Below are positions 51,506-61,807 of a stretch of 64,000 nucleotides of DNA, piece after piece (positions within the stretch are counted from its first letter, which is position 1; each line of letters begins with the position of its first letter). The notes below the pieces were generated by a model that was not told the DNA's origin, did not search any database, and saw nothing but the letters and a program-made list of their open reading frames with translations. The stretch lies in contig NZ_JACJJL010000006.1 of the NCBI RefSeq assembly GCF_016899955.1, positions 1-64,000 on the forward strand, in the 5' to 3' direction. Source of the DNA: Marseilla massiliensis (GTDB lineage Bacteria > Bacteroidota > Bacteroidia > Bacteroidales > Bacteroidaceae). Position numbers and translations under genes: made by a program.

Positions 51506-52320
51506 ATGCGTTACATACCAATTCTCTCCATAGCCGGGAGCGACTGCAGCGGCGGGGCCGGCATACAGGCCGACATCAAGACGATATCTGCCCTGGGCTG
51601 CTACGCGGCCTCGGCAATAACGGCCCTCACCGTGCAAAACACCATGGGGGTGGGCGCCGTAGAGCCTGTCAGCCCCGCAGTCGTGGCCGGCCAGATACGA
51701 GCGGTCATGGACGACATCCGCCCGGCTGCCGTAAAGGTGGGCATGGTCAACGATGCCGCAACGATAAAGGCCATTGCCGGCGCGCTACGGCCATACGGGC
51801 CGAAGGTTGTCGTGGTCGACCCCGTCATGGTGTCAACCAGCGGCTCGGCACTCATGCAGGCCGATGCGCTTGCCGCCTTCCGCAGCGAACTGGTGCCGTT
51901 GGCCACCATCCTCACGCCAAACATGCATGAGGCAGCCACGCTTTCGGGCCTTGCCATAACCGACGAGGCATCATGCCATGCCGCCGGACTGGTGATTGCG
52001 CGCGACAGCCACTGCTCAGTGCTTATCAAGGGCGGCCACATTGAGGGCGGCCACAAGGTAGACAGGCTTTACGACGCTGACGGACGGCTGGTCGAAACGT
52101 TTGCCGCCGAGTCGGTAGACACCGTCAACACACATGGCACGGGGTGCACGCTCTCGTCTGCCATAGCCTGTTTCATGGGCCGCGGATACGCCGTTGCCGA
52201 TGCCGTCAGGCTGGCAAAAGACTATGTCACGGCCGCGCTTGCGGCCGGGGCAGGCGTTGGCATAGGGCAGGGACATGGCCCAGTAAACCATTTTTTCAAC
52301 CCGTTAAAGATGCTGACAGT

Positions 52321-52324
<4 letters not shown>
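51506..52324 (+). CDS. thiD: hydroxymethylpyrimidine(-phosphate) kinase ThiD
   Basis: A 272-residue ribokinase-like enzyme that phosphorylates HMP and HMP-P to HMP-PP. The start SIAGSDCSGGAGIQADIKT is the substrate-binding motif, and NTHGTGCTLSSAIA near the end is the anion-hole motif with the catalytic cysteine/aspartate loop. It is 119 bases after thiH and overlaps thiE by ATGA. Confidence 0.92.
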
Positions 52325-54673
<2,349 letters not shown>

Positions 54674-54674
<1 letters not shown>

Positions 54675-55279
54675 TGAAGTTTATCGTGTTTACCTCCCCG
54701 GAGTTCTTCTCCGGGGAGGATTTTTATATACGCCGGCTGTTCGACGCCGGTGTCGACGTGCTCCACCTGCGCAAGCCGGGGGCCTCGGCCGCCCATTGCG
54801 CGGCACTGCTCGATGCCATACCCGTGCAGTGGCATGGCCGCATAGTGGTGCACGACCATTTCGGGCTCTGCCGCGACTACGGCCTCATGGGGGTGCACCT
54901 GAACAGCCGCAACCCTTTGCCGCCGTCGGGCTTTGTGCCGCGGTCGGTGTCGGCCTCGTGCCATTCGCTGGCCGAGGTGGCCCGGCGCAAGCCCGGACTG
55001 AGCTATGTCACGCTCAGCCCCGTGTTCGACAGCATATCAAAGCAGGGCTACCGCTCGGCCTACACCGATGCCCAACTGCGCGGCGCGGCCTCGGCGGGCA
55101 TCATCGACAGCCGTGTGGTGGCCCTCGGCGGGGTGAGCCTGCATGGCATACCCATGCTTCGCGACTGGGGTTTCGGCGGTGCCGCCTTTCTTGGCGATGT
55201 GTGGGAGCGTGCGGGGCAGCCCGGCTTTGATGACTATCTCGCCCGGCTGCGCTCGGCGCTCGACGGCCTGCCGGAGTAG
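54674..55279 (+). CDS. second ThiE/TenI-family protein
   Basis: A 201-residue (beta/alpha)8 protein of the thiamine-phosphate-synthase/TenI family. It keeps DVLHLRKPGAS, VVHDHFGLCRDYGLMGVHL, ASCHSLAEV, TLSPVFDSISKQGY and VALGGV. Compared with ThiE at 52321 the diphosphate/metal residues differ (HDH in place of DDR), as in TenI-like members, so it may be a thiazole tautomerase (TenI role) rather than a second synthase. It starts inside the thiC stop codon (TGATG), so it is co-translated and under TPP control. Confidence 0.8.
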
Positions 55280-55573
55280 GTTGACGTCTGCGCTGCCTGG
55301 CGGCAACTTTTGTCCGGGCCGGTAAAAAATATTCACATGCTTGCCAGAGGCAGCCGTTTCGCGTTGCCGCATGGGCCGTTTTGCCTTTCAAAACAGGCTG
55401 TGCGGCAATGCTGTTTGGCCTGTTTCGCAGGGCGAAACGGCCCGTTGCACCAATGGCCTGGCCTGCAGCGCTTTGCCTTCGCGGCAGGCATGCCAGGGCG
55501 GTTGCAAACATTTTTTACATCCCTGCCGTTGCAGTTATCTGCCCTTGGCATCGTTTTTCCGTGGTTTTTTGCT
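55280..55573. other. intergenic stretch with repeat copy E
   Basis: No gene. Repeat copy E fills the first half; a TATCTTTG follows at 55574. Confidence 0.45.
55351..55447. repeat. dispersed AAACGG/CCGTTT repeat, copy E
   Basis: Contains AGCCGTTTCGCG, GGGCCGTTTTGCC, CAAAACAGGC, GCTGTTTGGCCTGTTTCGC and GCGAAACGGCCCGTTG, alternating in orientation. Confidence 0.6.
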
Positions 55574-55581
55574 TATCTTTG
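55574..55581 (+). promoter_or_regulatory. promoter -7 element for TPR regulator 2
   Basis: TATCTTTG, about 160 bases before the regulator gene. Confidence 0.55.
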
Positions 55582-55743
55582 CATTTCGGTAGGCCGCGCC
55601 CGGAGTTCACCGGGCGTTCTCCCGCCTTTGTGTTTGTGCCTTTCGTGCATGTTCGCCTAAATCGTTGTGCCATGTAGCCACGCCTCCTAAGTCACGTAGC
55701 AAGCATGGGATAAAACTTTTGTGAAGCAGATGAAGCATTTGGT

Positions 55744-57465
55744 TTGCGCATTTTTATATTGGCTGCCGCCCTGTTTTCTTGTGGCAGGCCCGGCTATCCG
55801 CCCGGGCTTGTGGCAGCCGACAGTCTCAGCGAAGTGAGCCCCGACAGCGCTATGGTGGTGCTTGGCAGTGTTGAACGTGGGCTGAAGGCCATGGACGACG
55901 ACGCGCTGTGGTACTACAGGCTGCTGCGGCTTAAGGTGCGCGGCAAGGCTTACGAGGCGTTTTCACGCGCCGACAGCACCGAGGCCTTTGCCGTGCTCGA
56001 CCACTACCGGGGACGTGGCGACCGCCATCTGCTGCCCCAAGCCTATTATTATGCGGGCTGCGTGGTGCGCGACATTGGCAACGCGCCAATGGCCATCGAC
56101 TTGTTTCAGCAGGGCATGGACGCCATGGCAGACACCACCGACCTGAAACTGAGGAGCATTCTCAACTTCCAGACCGGCTTCCTGCTGTTTGAACAAGGGG
56201 TGTATGCGCCCGCCGTGAATTATTTCAAAGAGTCGCTCAGGCTTGAACGGCTGCGCAAGGATACGGCCATGATGGCTTACTGCTACGAGAAACTGGCATA
56301 TACTTATGAAGATGGCGGGGTGTGTGACAGTGCCTTGTATTATCATCGGTTAGCCATATTGTGTGCCAAGGATTCGCGTGACAGTGTATTATATAAACGT
56401 ATGGTTGCTTCAATGGCTTCTTATTATGTCAAGTCGGGAATGTATGGGCAGGCTGACAGTTGTTTGGCTAAATACAGTCCTTATATTAAGGAGTTCGATA
56501 GGATACCATTTTACGGTATGAAGGCCATTGTATGTATGAACACCGGGCGTTATGATGAAGGCTATTCATATTGTAAAATGATGTTGGATGATGGCACAGT
56601 ATTGTCTAAGCAGACTGCATGCCGCTTGCTAATACAGTATTATCTACGGCAAGGTGCAATCGAGAAAGTGTCAAAATATGTAACGTTGTTCTCTGAATAT
56701 TCAGACTCTTTGGATAGACTGACGGCCAAAGAGGTCGTGTCTCGTATGAACGCAAGCTATAATTATAATATATATAAGATAGAGAATGCTGAGTTAAAAG
56801 CCGGAAAACTCAAGACATTTGCGGCCTTATGGACTCTCGGTCTTGCTGTAATGGGAGTTGTTTTGCTTTATGTCAGACATTTAAATGTGTCGCGTCGGAA
56901 TAACAGGGAACGCGAACTACGATGGATTTCTCTTCAGAAAGAAATGCAGGAGATAAGCGAAGCAAATATAAAACAAAAAGAGGAACAGATATACAAGCTT
57001 GCACTTGAACTCGAGGAAACCAAGGATCGCAATGCCGGGCAGTCAAAGTTGTTGATGCAACAGAAGGAAAAGTTGGAGATGCTTGTGTCTATGGCTCACC
57101 AAAAGCGGACAATTTGTGATACAATAAAAGAGCGTTTGGTCACGTCGAGTGTCTATTCTATGGTTCATGCGGCTGCAAAGGACGGACGTGTTTTGTCGAA
57201 AAGTGACTGGATGGAGATAGACACATTCATCAATGAGCTTATTCCTAACTTTAGGAATGGATTATATTGTATAAGTGAAATAAGCGAGCAGGATTACAGG
57301 CTTTGTCTTTTGATACGTATCGGGGGGCTTGCTGGAAAGGATATGGCCATCTTGTTGGGGCGCACAGATGGCGCAGTTTCTAAGGCAAAAAGAAAATTGC
57401 AGGAGCGGTTTTTGGGCGATGACCATGATAAAACGACTTTTGAGGAGTTTGTAACTTCATTGTAA
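55744..57465 (+). CDS. membrane TPR/HTH regulator 2 (lipoprotein-type signal)
   Basis: The 573-residue product is the clear paralogue of the gene at 29422: lipobox LFSC (Cys13), TPR repeats with nearly the same wording (RGDRHLLPQAYYYAGCVVRDIG), a membrane span (about residues 357-378), a coiled coil (about 385-450) and the C-terminal HTH (about 513-556, QDYRLCLLIRIGGLAGKDMAILLGR). The only in-frame start giving a signal peptide is a TTG at 55744; an ATG at 55730 is in another frame, so a 5' frameshift or a non-ATG start is possible. Bases up to about 56290 are GC-rich and the rest AT-rich, the reverse of regulator 1. A strong terminator follows. Confidence 0.78.
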   Translation: MRIFILAAALFSCGRPGYPPGLVAADSLSEVSPDSAMVVLGSVERGLKAMDDDALWYYRLLRLKVRGKAYEAFSRADSTEAFAVLDHYRGRGDRHLLPQAYYYAGCVVRDIGNAPMAIDLFQQGMDAMADTTDLKLRSILNFQTGFLLFEQGVYAPAVNYFKESLRLERLRKDTAMMAYCYEKLAYTYEDGGVCDSALYYHRLAILCAKDSRDSVLYKRMVASMASYYVKSGMYGQADSCLAKYSPYIKEFDRIPFYGMKAIVCMNTGRYDEGYSYCKMMLDDGTVLSKQTACRLLIQYYLRQGAIEKVSKYVTLFSEYSDSLDRLTAKEVVSRMNASYNYNIYKIENAELKAGKLKTFAALWTLGLAVMGVVLLYVRHLNVSRRNNRERELRWISLQKEMQEISEANIKQKEEQIYKLALELEETKDRNAGQSKLLMQQKEKLEMLVSMAHQKRTICDTIKERLVTSSVYSMVHAAAKDGRVLSKSDWMEIDTFINELIPNFRNGLYCISEISEQDYRLCLLIRIGGLAGKDMAILLGRTDGAVSKAKRKLQERFLGDDHDKTTFEEFVTSL

Positions 57466-57496
57466 TTGACTGTGTAGCAGGCTGGTTCGTTGGCTG

Positions 57497-57556
57497 AAAA
57501 AGCGATTGAATTAAAATTGAAAGTGTGAATTCAATTTTAATTCAATCGCTTTTTTG
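57497..57556 (+). terminator. terminator of TPR regulator 2
   Basis: A perfect 25-bp stem (57497-57521 with 57530-57554) around an 8-base loop, ending in a T run. It lies about 30 bases after the stop codon. Confidence 0.85.
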
Positions 57557-57577
57557 TGATTTACGCATGCCATATCG

Positions 57578-57585
57578 TAATTTTG
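57578..57585 (+). promoter_or_regulatory. promoter -7 element for the small secreted protein gene
   Basis: TAATTTTG with TTTG at 57553-57556, spacer 21 bases. The -33 element sits inside the end of the preceding terminator. Confidence 0.6.
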
Positions 57586-57623
57586 CAGCGTTGAAAATTA
57601 TTAATCAATAGATTTGGATTGGC

Positions 57624-57971
57624 ATGAGACAAAAGACATTTTTTGCATTTGTTATTGCTGTTAGTTCTGTCATTAACTTAAATGCAGAGAGCATAGAAAT
57701 GCAATCTGGTAGAATTAAACAATTTCCAGGCGGTCCTCATAGCGAGGCCCCCGAGGTGGATTATGATTGTGAACTGTTGGTAATCAAGGCGGACACAACT
57801 TATAATTCTGCGCGTATTGTCGTAAAAAACAAATTCGGGCAAGTGCTATATGATGGTATCTTGGATATAAAAAAACAGCCGCAGGTCTTGTATGTGCCTG
57901 ATTCTGACAAGCGGAGTATTGAGATTTACTGCGGTAAGGAGGTATATTGGGGCGTCTTCGAGGAAGATTGA
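57624..57971 (+). CDS. small secreted DUF3244-like protein
   Basis: A 115-residue protein with a signal peptide (about residues 1-21, ending LNA/E) and a compact beta-sandwich: ELLVIKADTTYNSARIVVKN, FGQVLYDGILDI, VLYVPDS and a final VYWGVFEED. The pattern, with a central G-x-V-x-Y strand and a terminal G-x-F, resembles Bacteroidetes DUF3244 proteins; this is by eye only. It has its own promoter. It lies between TPR regulator 2 and the frameshifted outer-membrane gene and shares their AT-rich composition. Confidence 0.6.
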   Translation: MRQKTFFAFVIAVSSVINLNAESIEMQSGRIKQFPGGPHSEAPEVDYDCELLVIKADTTYNSARIVVKNKFGQVLYDGILDIKKQPQVLYVPDSDKRSIEIYCGKEVYWGVFEED

Positions 57972-58264
57972 CATGAGAAACTTCTAAAGTTCGGCAACTT
58001 ATTTAATCATACATTTTAGTTTAACTATTTAGTTTTTGTAATTATGAACAAGTGTTTTCGATATCATATTCAATGATGGTTCTGTCTCGCCGAAGCACTC
58101 GATGCAAGTGGCAATTAGTAGTTTGTTGCACTGTAAAAGAGCACTTTTTGCCGAATAAGGGCTAAAATGGCGATAGATTGAAACCTCTTTGATAGAGATT
58201 TTGCGTATATTTGGCGAGCACATTGTGCAAGAGTCTTATGTTTAATCAATAAAAATGACAGGTT

Positions 58265-58773
58265 ATGAGAATTAAAAAAGTCATTCTGTTGGCCTCATTG
58301 CTGTTGGCCTTGAGTAGTGTTGCGTATGCCCAAAAGGGCAAGTTGGAAGGCGGTGTCGACACCCGCATGTCGTTTTACGACGATGATTTGTCGTTAGTTG
58401 CTACCGGCGCACAGTTTGGTTATGGCTTCACCGACTGGTTCTCGGCAGGCTTGAGGCTTGAGAGTTCCGTGTCGAGTTCAAGACAGACGGCATTACCCTG
58501 GCCGACAAGAACGCCACGGCAGGCCTTTACACCAACTTCAATGTGCTTAAGTTTGACAGCAATGTGCTTTCGCTTTCGGCCTCGGGAGGCGCTTCGTTGA
58601 AAGGCAACGGATGGAAATACACCTATTATGACGGTCTTGTAAGGTTAGACCGCAAAGTCGGTTCGTGGAAGATTGGCTTAGGCCTTGGTGCCCGCTATTA
58701 TGATTCGCGCAACGATTTCTCGGGCAACAAGCTCCGTTTCTACGTTATGTTCGGTGCGTCTTTTACGTTCTGA
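58265..58773 (+). pseudogene. frameshifted outer-membrane protein (OMP2)
   Basis: Two overlapping frames together match OMP1 at 28316. The first (from 58265) gives a signal peptide (LLALSSVAYAQ) and GYGFTDWFSAGLRLESSV. The second continues DGITLADKNATAGLYTNFNV, then SLSASGGASLKGNGWKYTYYDG and ARYYDSRNDF to the end GASFTF. The reading frame changes at about 58466-58480; losing one base there joins them without a gap relative to OMP1. The rest of the protein, including the terminal Phe of a barrel, is intact, so the break is recent, programmed or a sequencing error. It lies on the same strand as TPR regulator 2. Confidence 0.75.
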
Positions 58774-58873
58774 TGTGCCTGTTGCCTGAGTGGCGGCAGT
58801 CTTGCGGCCGTGTGGGCCGGGGCATAGTGCCTTGGCGGCATGTGGTTGCCGATGCCCTCCGGGCGTGATGAAG

Positions 58874-58943
58874 AAAAGCGGGGCGCAAACTGCTGCGCAA
58901 TGGTTTGGCTGCCATTGCCTGTTGCAGTTTGCGCCTCGCTTTT
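58874..58943. terminator. bidirectional terminator between OMP2 and bcp
   Basis: AAAAGCGGGGCGCAAACTGC pairs with GCAGTTTGCGCCTCGCTTTT (one mismatch), with a further inner stem CAATGG/CCATTG. The A and T tracts on either side serve both convergent genes. Confidence 0.7.
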
Positions 58944-59005
58944 GTTGTGCGGGCCTGCAGCCGCCCCTTGGCCGTAGCCGGTGGCAGGCCGCAGGCTGCT
59001 TGCTG

Positions 59006-59461
59006 TCATTGTTCGGCCATAATCTGGGCGGCGTGGTCTTTCACCTTTATCTGCTTGGGGCCAATGATTCGCTCCACCGTGCCGTCTTCGCCAATGATGA
59101 ACGTGGTGCGGAACGTGCCGAAATACTTGCGGCCGTACATGCTCTTTTCGCCCCATACGCCAAACTCCTCTACCAGTTTCTTGTCGGTGTCGGCTATGAG
59201 CGAGAACGGCAGTTCGTTCTTGGCGATGAACTTCTGGTGCGACTTCTCGTCGTCGACGCTCACTCCCACCACCTCATATCCTTGCTTGCGCAGCTCCGCA
59301 TAGTTGTCTCTCAGGTTGCAAGCCTCGCTTGTGCAGCCCGCCGTCATGTCCTTTGGGTAGAAGTATATCACCAGTTTGCGGCCGGCGTAGTCGCTCAGCC
59401 TCACCTCTTGTCCGTTTTCGTTGCGCCCAAGTATCTCGGGCGCCTTGTCTCCTATTTCCAT
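59006..59461 (-). CDS. bcp: thioredoxin-dependent thiol peroxidase (Bcp/PrxQ)
   Basis: A 151-residue peroxiredoxin. The peroxidatic cysteine is Cys43 in PKDMTAGCTSEAC, and Cys48, five residues on, is the resolving cysteine of the PrxQ type. The arginine that completes the active site is in YFGTFRTTFIIG. It reduces hydrogen peroxide and organic peroxides with thioredoxin. The ATG at 59461 gives the usual N-terminus MEIGDKAPEI. Promoter TATATTTG lies at 59587-59594 on this strand. Confidence 0.9.
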   Translation of the reverse strand: MEIGDKAPEILGRNENGQEVRLSDYAGRKLVIYFYPKDMTAGCTSEACNLRDNYAELRKQGYEVVGVSVDDEKSHQKFIAKNELPFSLIADTDKKLVEEFGVWGEKSMYGRKYFGTFRTTFIIGEDGTVERIIGPKQIKVKDHAAQIMAEQ

Positions 59462-59586
59462 GTTTCTTAATGTTGTTAAGTTTATTCCCGGCATCGCCGG
59501 CGGCAGCTTGGCGTGCCGCCAGGGCCTCCTTGCGTTGGCGGCTCCGTGGTGGCCGGTTGTCAATGCTGTGCCCGCCGATGCACTTG

Positions 59587-59594
59587 CAAATATA
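59587..59594 (-). promoter_or_regulatory. promoter -7 element for bcp
   Basis: The minus strand reads TATATTTG about 125 bases before the bcp start, back to back with the promoter of the MATE gene. Confidence 0.55.
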
Positions 59595-59657
59595 CACTAT
59601 TCCCGGCTTACGGGCAAGCCGGTGCCCGCTTTTTTTGCCATTGTGACCTAAAAAGCG

Positions 59658-59665
59658 TAACTTTG
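59658..59665 (+). promoter_or_regulatory. promoter -7 element touching the MATE gene
   Basis: TAACTTTG ends four bases before the ATG at 59670, so transcription should begin at or within a few bases of the start codon (leaderless mRNA). Confidence 0.6.
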
Positions 59666-59669
59666 CACC

Positions 59670-60989
59670 ATGAAACTTCAACAACGCGACAAGCAGATAC
59701 TATCGATAGCCCTGCCTTCGATAGTGTCAAACATCACCGTGCCGCTGCTCGGGCTGGTCGATGTGGCCATCATGGGCCACGTGGGCAATGCCGTCTATAT
59801 CGGCGCCATTGCCGTGGGGTCTATGATTTTCAACCTTGTCTACTGGATATCCGGATTCTTGCGCATGGGCACCAGCGGCATGACGTCGCAGGCCCTGGGC
59901 CGTCGCGACCTGCCGGAGGTGACGCTCCTGCTGGCGCGCTCGCTCGCGGTAGCCTTTGGTGTGGCCCTTGTGCTGCTGCTCTTGCGCGGCCCTTTGCTTA
60001 CGGTTATGCTCGCCCTGATAAAGCCCACGCCCGACGTGGCCCCTCTGGTGGCCCGTTATTTCCATATATGCGTGTGGGGCGCCCCCGCCATGCTCGGCCT
60101 CTACGGGCTCATCGGGTGGTTCATCGGCATGCAGAACACCCGCGCGCCCATGTTCATATCCATCATGCAGAACGTGGTAAACATAGCTGCGAGCCTCACA
60201 CTCGTGGTTTGGGGCGGCCTGAAGCTTGAGGGTGTGGCCGCGGGCACGGTCATTGCCCAGTATGCCGGCTTCATCGTGGCGCTGTGCCTGCTGGCCCGCC
60301 ACTATGGCAGGTTGCGCCGCCACTTCCGCCTCGGCGCCGTTCCCGACCGCCGCGCCATGGGCCGCTTCTTCACCGTCAACCGCGACATATTCCTCCGCAC
60401 GCTCTGCCTTGTGGCCGTAAACCTGTATTTTACCTCGGCCGGGGCCAGGCAGGGAGCCGTCGTGCTGGCCGTCAACACTCTGCTGTTGCAGCTCTACCTG
60501 CTGTTCTCTTACGTGATGGACGGCTTTGCCTATGCCGGCGAGGCCGTTTGCGGACGATATTACGGGGCGCGCAACAGGGCCGCGTTCAGCGATACGCTGC
60601 GCCGCCTGTTTGTGTGGGGTGGGGCCATGGTGGTGCTGTTCACAGCCGTCTATGCCATCGGCGGCACCCCGTTTCTGCGCCTGCTCACGTCGGACGGCGA
60701 CGTCATAGCCGCGTCGGCGGCCTATTTCCCTTGGGCCGTGGCCATACCGGCTGCCGGTGTTGCCGCCTTCGTATGGGACGGCGTGTTTGTAGGCATCACC
60801 GCCACGAGGGCCATGCTCGTGTCGCTTGCCGTGGCTGCGGCGTCGTTTTTCGGCGTCTACATGGCCTTTCACAGTGCCATGGGCAACCATGCTCTGTGGC
60901 TGGCCATGATTGTCTATCTGTTTATGCGCGGCCTCACGCAGACCGCCGTCTACGCTTTCTTCAAGCGTTGGCTGCGCCTCGACTTCTGA
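59670..60989 (+). CDS. MATE-family efflux transporter (DinF-like)
   Basis: A 439-residue membrane protein with about 12 hydrophobic segments in two similar halves, starting with the MATE signature near the N-terminus (LSIALPSIVSNITVPLLGLVDVAIMGHVGN). The loop GMQNTRAPMFISIMQNVVNI and the mid-protein DGFAYAGEAVCGRYYGARN are typical of the DinF branch. It exports cationic drugs or metabolites using sodium or proton gradients; the substrate is unknown. The start codon sits at the predicted transcription start. Confidence 0.88.
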   Translation: MKLQQRDKQILSIALPSIVSNITVPLLGLVDVAIMGHVGNAVYIGAIAVGSMIFNLVYWISGFLRMGTSGMTSQALGRRDLPEVTLLLARSLAVAFGVALVLLLLRGPLLTVMLALIKPTPDVAPLVARYFHICVWGAPAMLGLYGLIGWFIGMQNTRAPMFISIMQNVVNIAASLTLVVWGGLKLEGVAAGTVIAQYAGFIVALCLLARHYGRLRRHFRLGAVPDRRAMGRFFTVNRDIFLRTLCLVAVNLYFTSAGARQGAVVLAVNTLLLQLYLLFSYVMDGFAYAGEAVCGRYYGARNRAAFSDTLRRLFVWGGAMVVLFTAVYAIGGTPFLRLLTSDGDVIAASAAYFPWAVAIPAAGVAAFVWDGVFVGITATRAMLVSLAVAAASFFGVYMAFHSAMGNHALWLAMIVYLFMRGLTQTAVYAFFKRWLRLDF

Positions 60990-61511
60990 GCCGGCGCCGG
61001 CTTGGGCTGCCGTTTGGGCTGCCGCAGTCGCAGGATTATCTTGCCCGACGTTGCCTCCGCCACGGCGCCAGGGGCCGTGGCGGCAAATATGGCGGTTTTT
61101 GATAGGGTTGGCTAATCGCCACTATGCCAGGCGTTTACGTGCGCCGTGGCGCGCCTGCCGCGGCATCGTGGGCTGTGTGGTGGCCTGCCAGTGGGGCTTT
61201 TCGGTGATGTTTGGTGGTAAAATGGATTGCCGGGCGGCCGCCGTTGCGCGCCAAAACGGCCTTTCCCGTCTGGCGAAACGGGCCGTTTTACAATGCCGTA
61301 CGGCACATATCGCAGATTTCCGGCCACCGTTCGGCCCGTCACGAGGCATCCGTGCGTATTGCAATTCCTGTTTCGTCAAAACCTTTTTTCAATACTTTTT
61401 ACCTCCCGGCCCGTCAGGGTGGGCGGCCAGGGGCAGCTGTCGGCGCGAGCCGGCGTGCGGCCCCGGCAACAAAAAACGCATGATTTATTAGGTTCGTATG
61501 GTTTATTTCAG
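60990..61511. other. intergenic stretch with repeat copy F
   Basis: No gene seen. Repeat copy F lies at 61251-61297. Open frames on both strands are GC-rich filler. Confidence 0.45.
61251..61297. repeat. dispersed AAACGG/CCGTTT repeat, copy F
   Basis: CCAAAACGGCCTTTCC (61251-61266) and GCGAAACGGGCCGTTTTACA (61273-61292) share 13-mers with copy C. Confidence 0.6.
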
Positions 61512-61641
61512 TATCTTTGCATAAGATAATCTGCGCTCGGGAATGTGCAAGCAAGCTTGCATTCCGCTCGCTTGCGATATCTTTGCATAAGATAATCTGC
61601 GCTCGGAAATGTGCAAGCAAGCTTGCATTCCGCTCGCTTGC
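61512..61641. repeat. tandem 64-bp direct repeat carrying promoter elements
   Basis: Two copies (61512-61575 and 61578-61641) differ at one base. Each opens with TATCTTTGCATAAGATAATC, whose first eight bases are a -7 element (61512-61519; 61578-61585), and contains the palindromic GCAAGCAAGCTTGC. The first gene downstream is the macroglobulin gene at 61808. Confidence 0.9.
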
Positions 61642-61807
61642 AGAGTCTGGAAAACAAGATAAACACCATCCGGGAGGCCGCAGGCACTTGCACTCCCGCA
61701 CTTATTGTCATTTTAAAACAATACAGGCACCGCGCCAAGTAAACCGGCCCCGAACAGGGGGACACCCAGCCACGAGGCGCAACATGGGCCACTCAAAACA
61801 ACTGGTC

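Noticed and set aside
61512..61641. possible CRISPR array
   Set aside because: Only two copies, nearly adjacent with a two-base gap, no spacers and no cas genes.
61414..61701. 95-codon minus-strand frame with a repeated peptide (ASERNASLLAH)
   Set aside because: The repeat in the peptide simply translates the 64-bp tandem DNA repeat; there is no start signal or domain.
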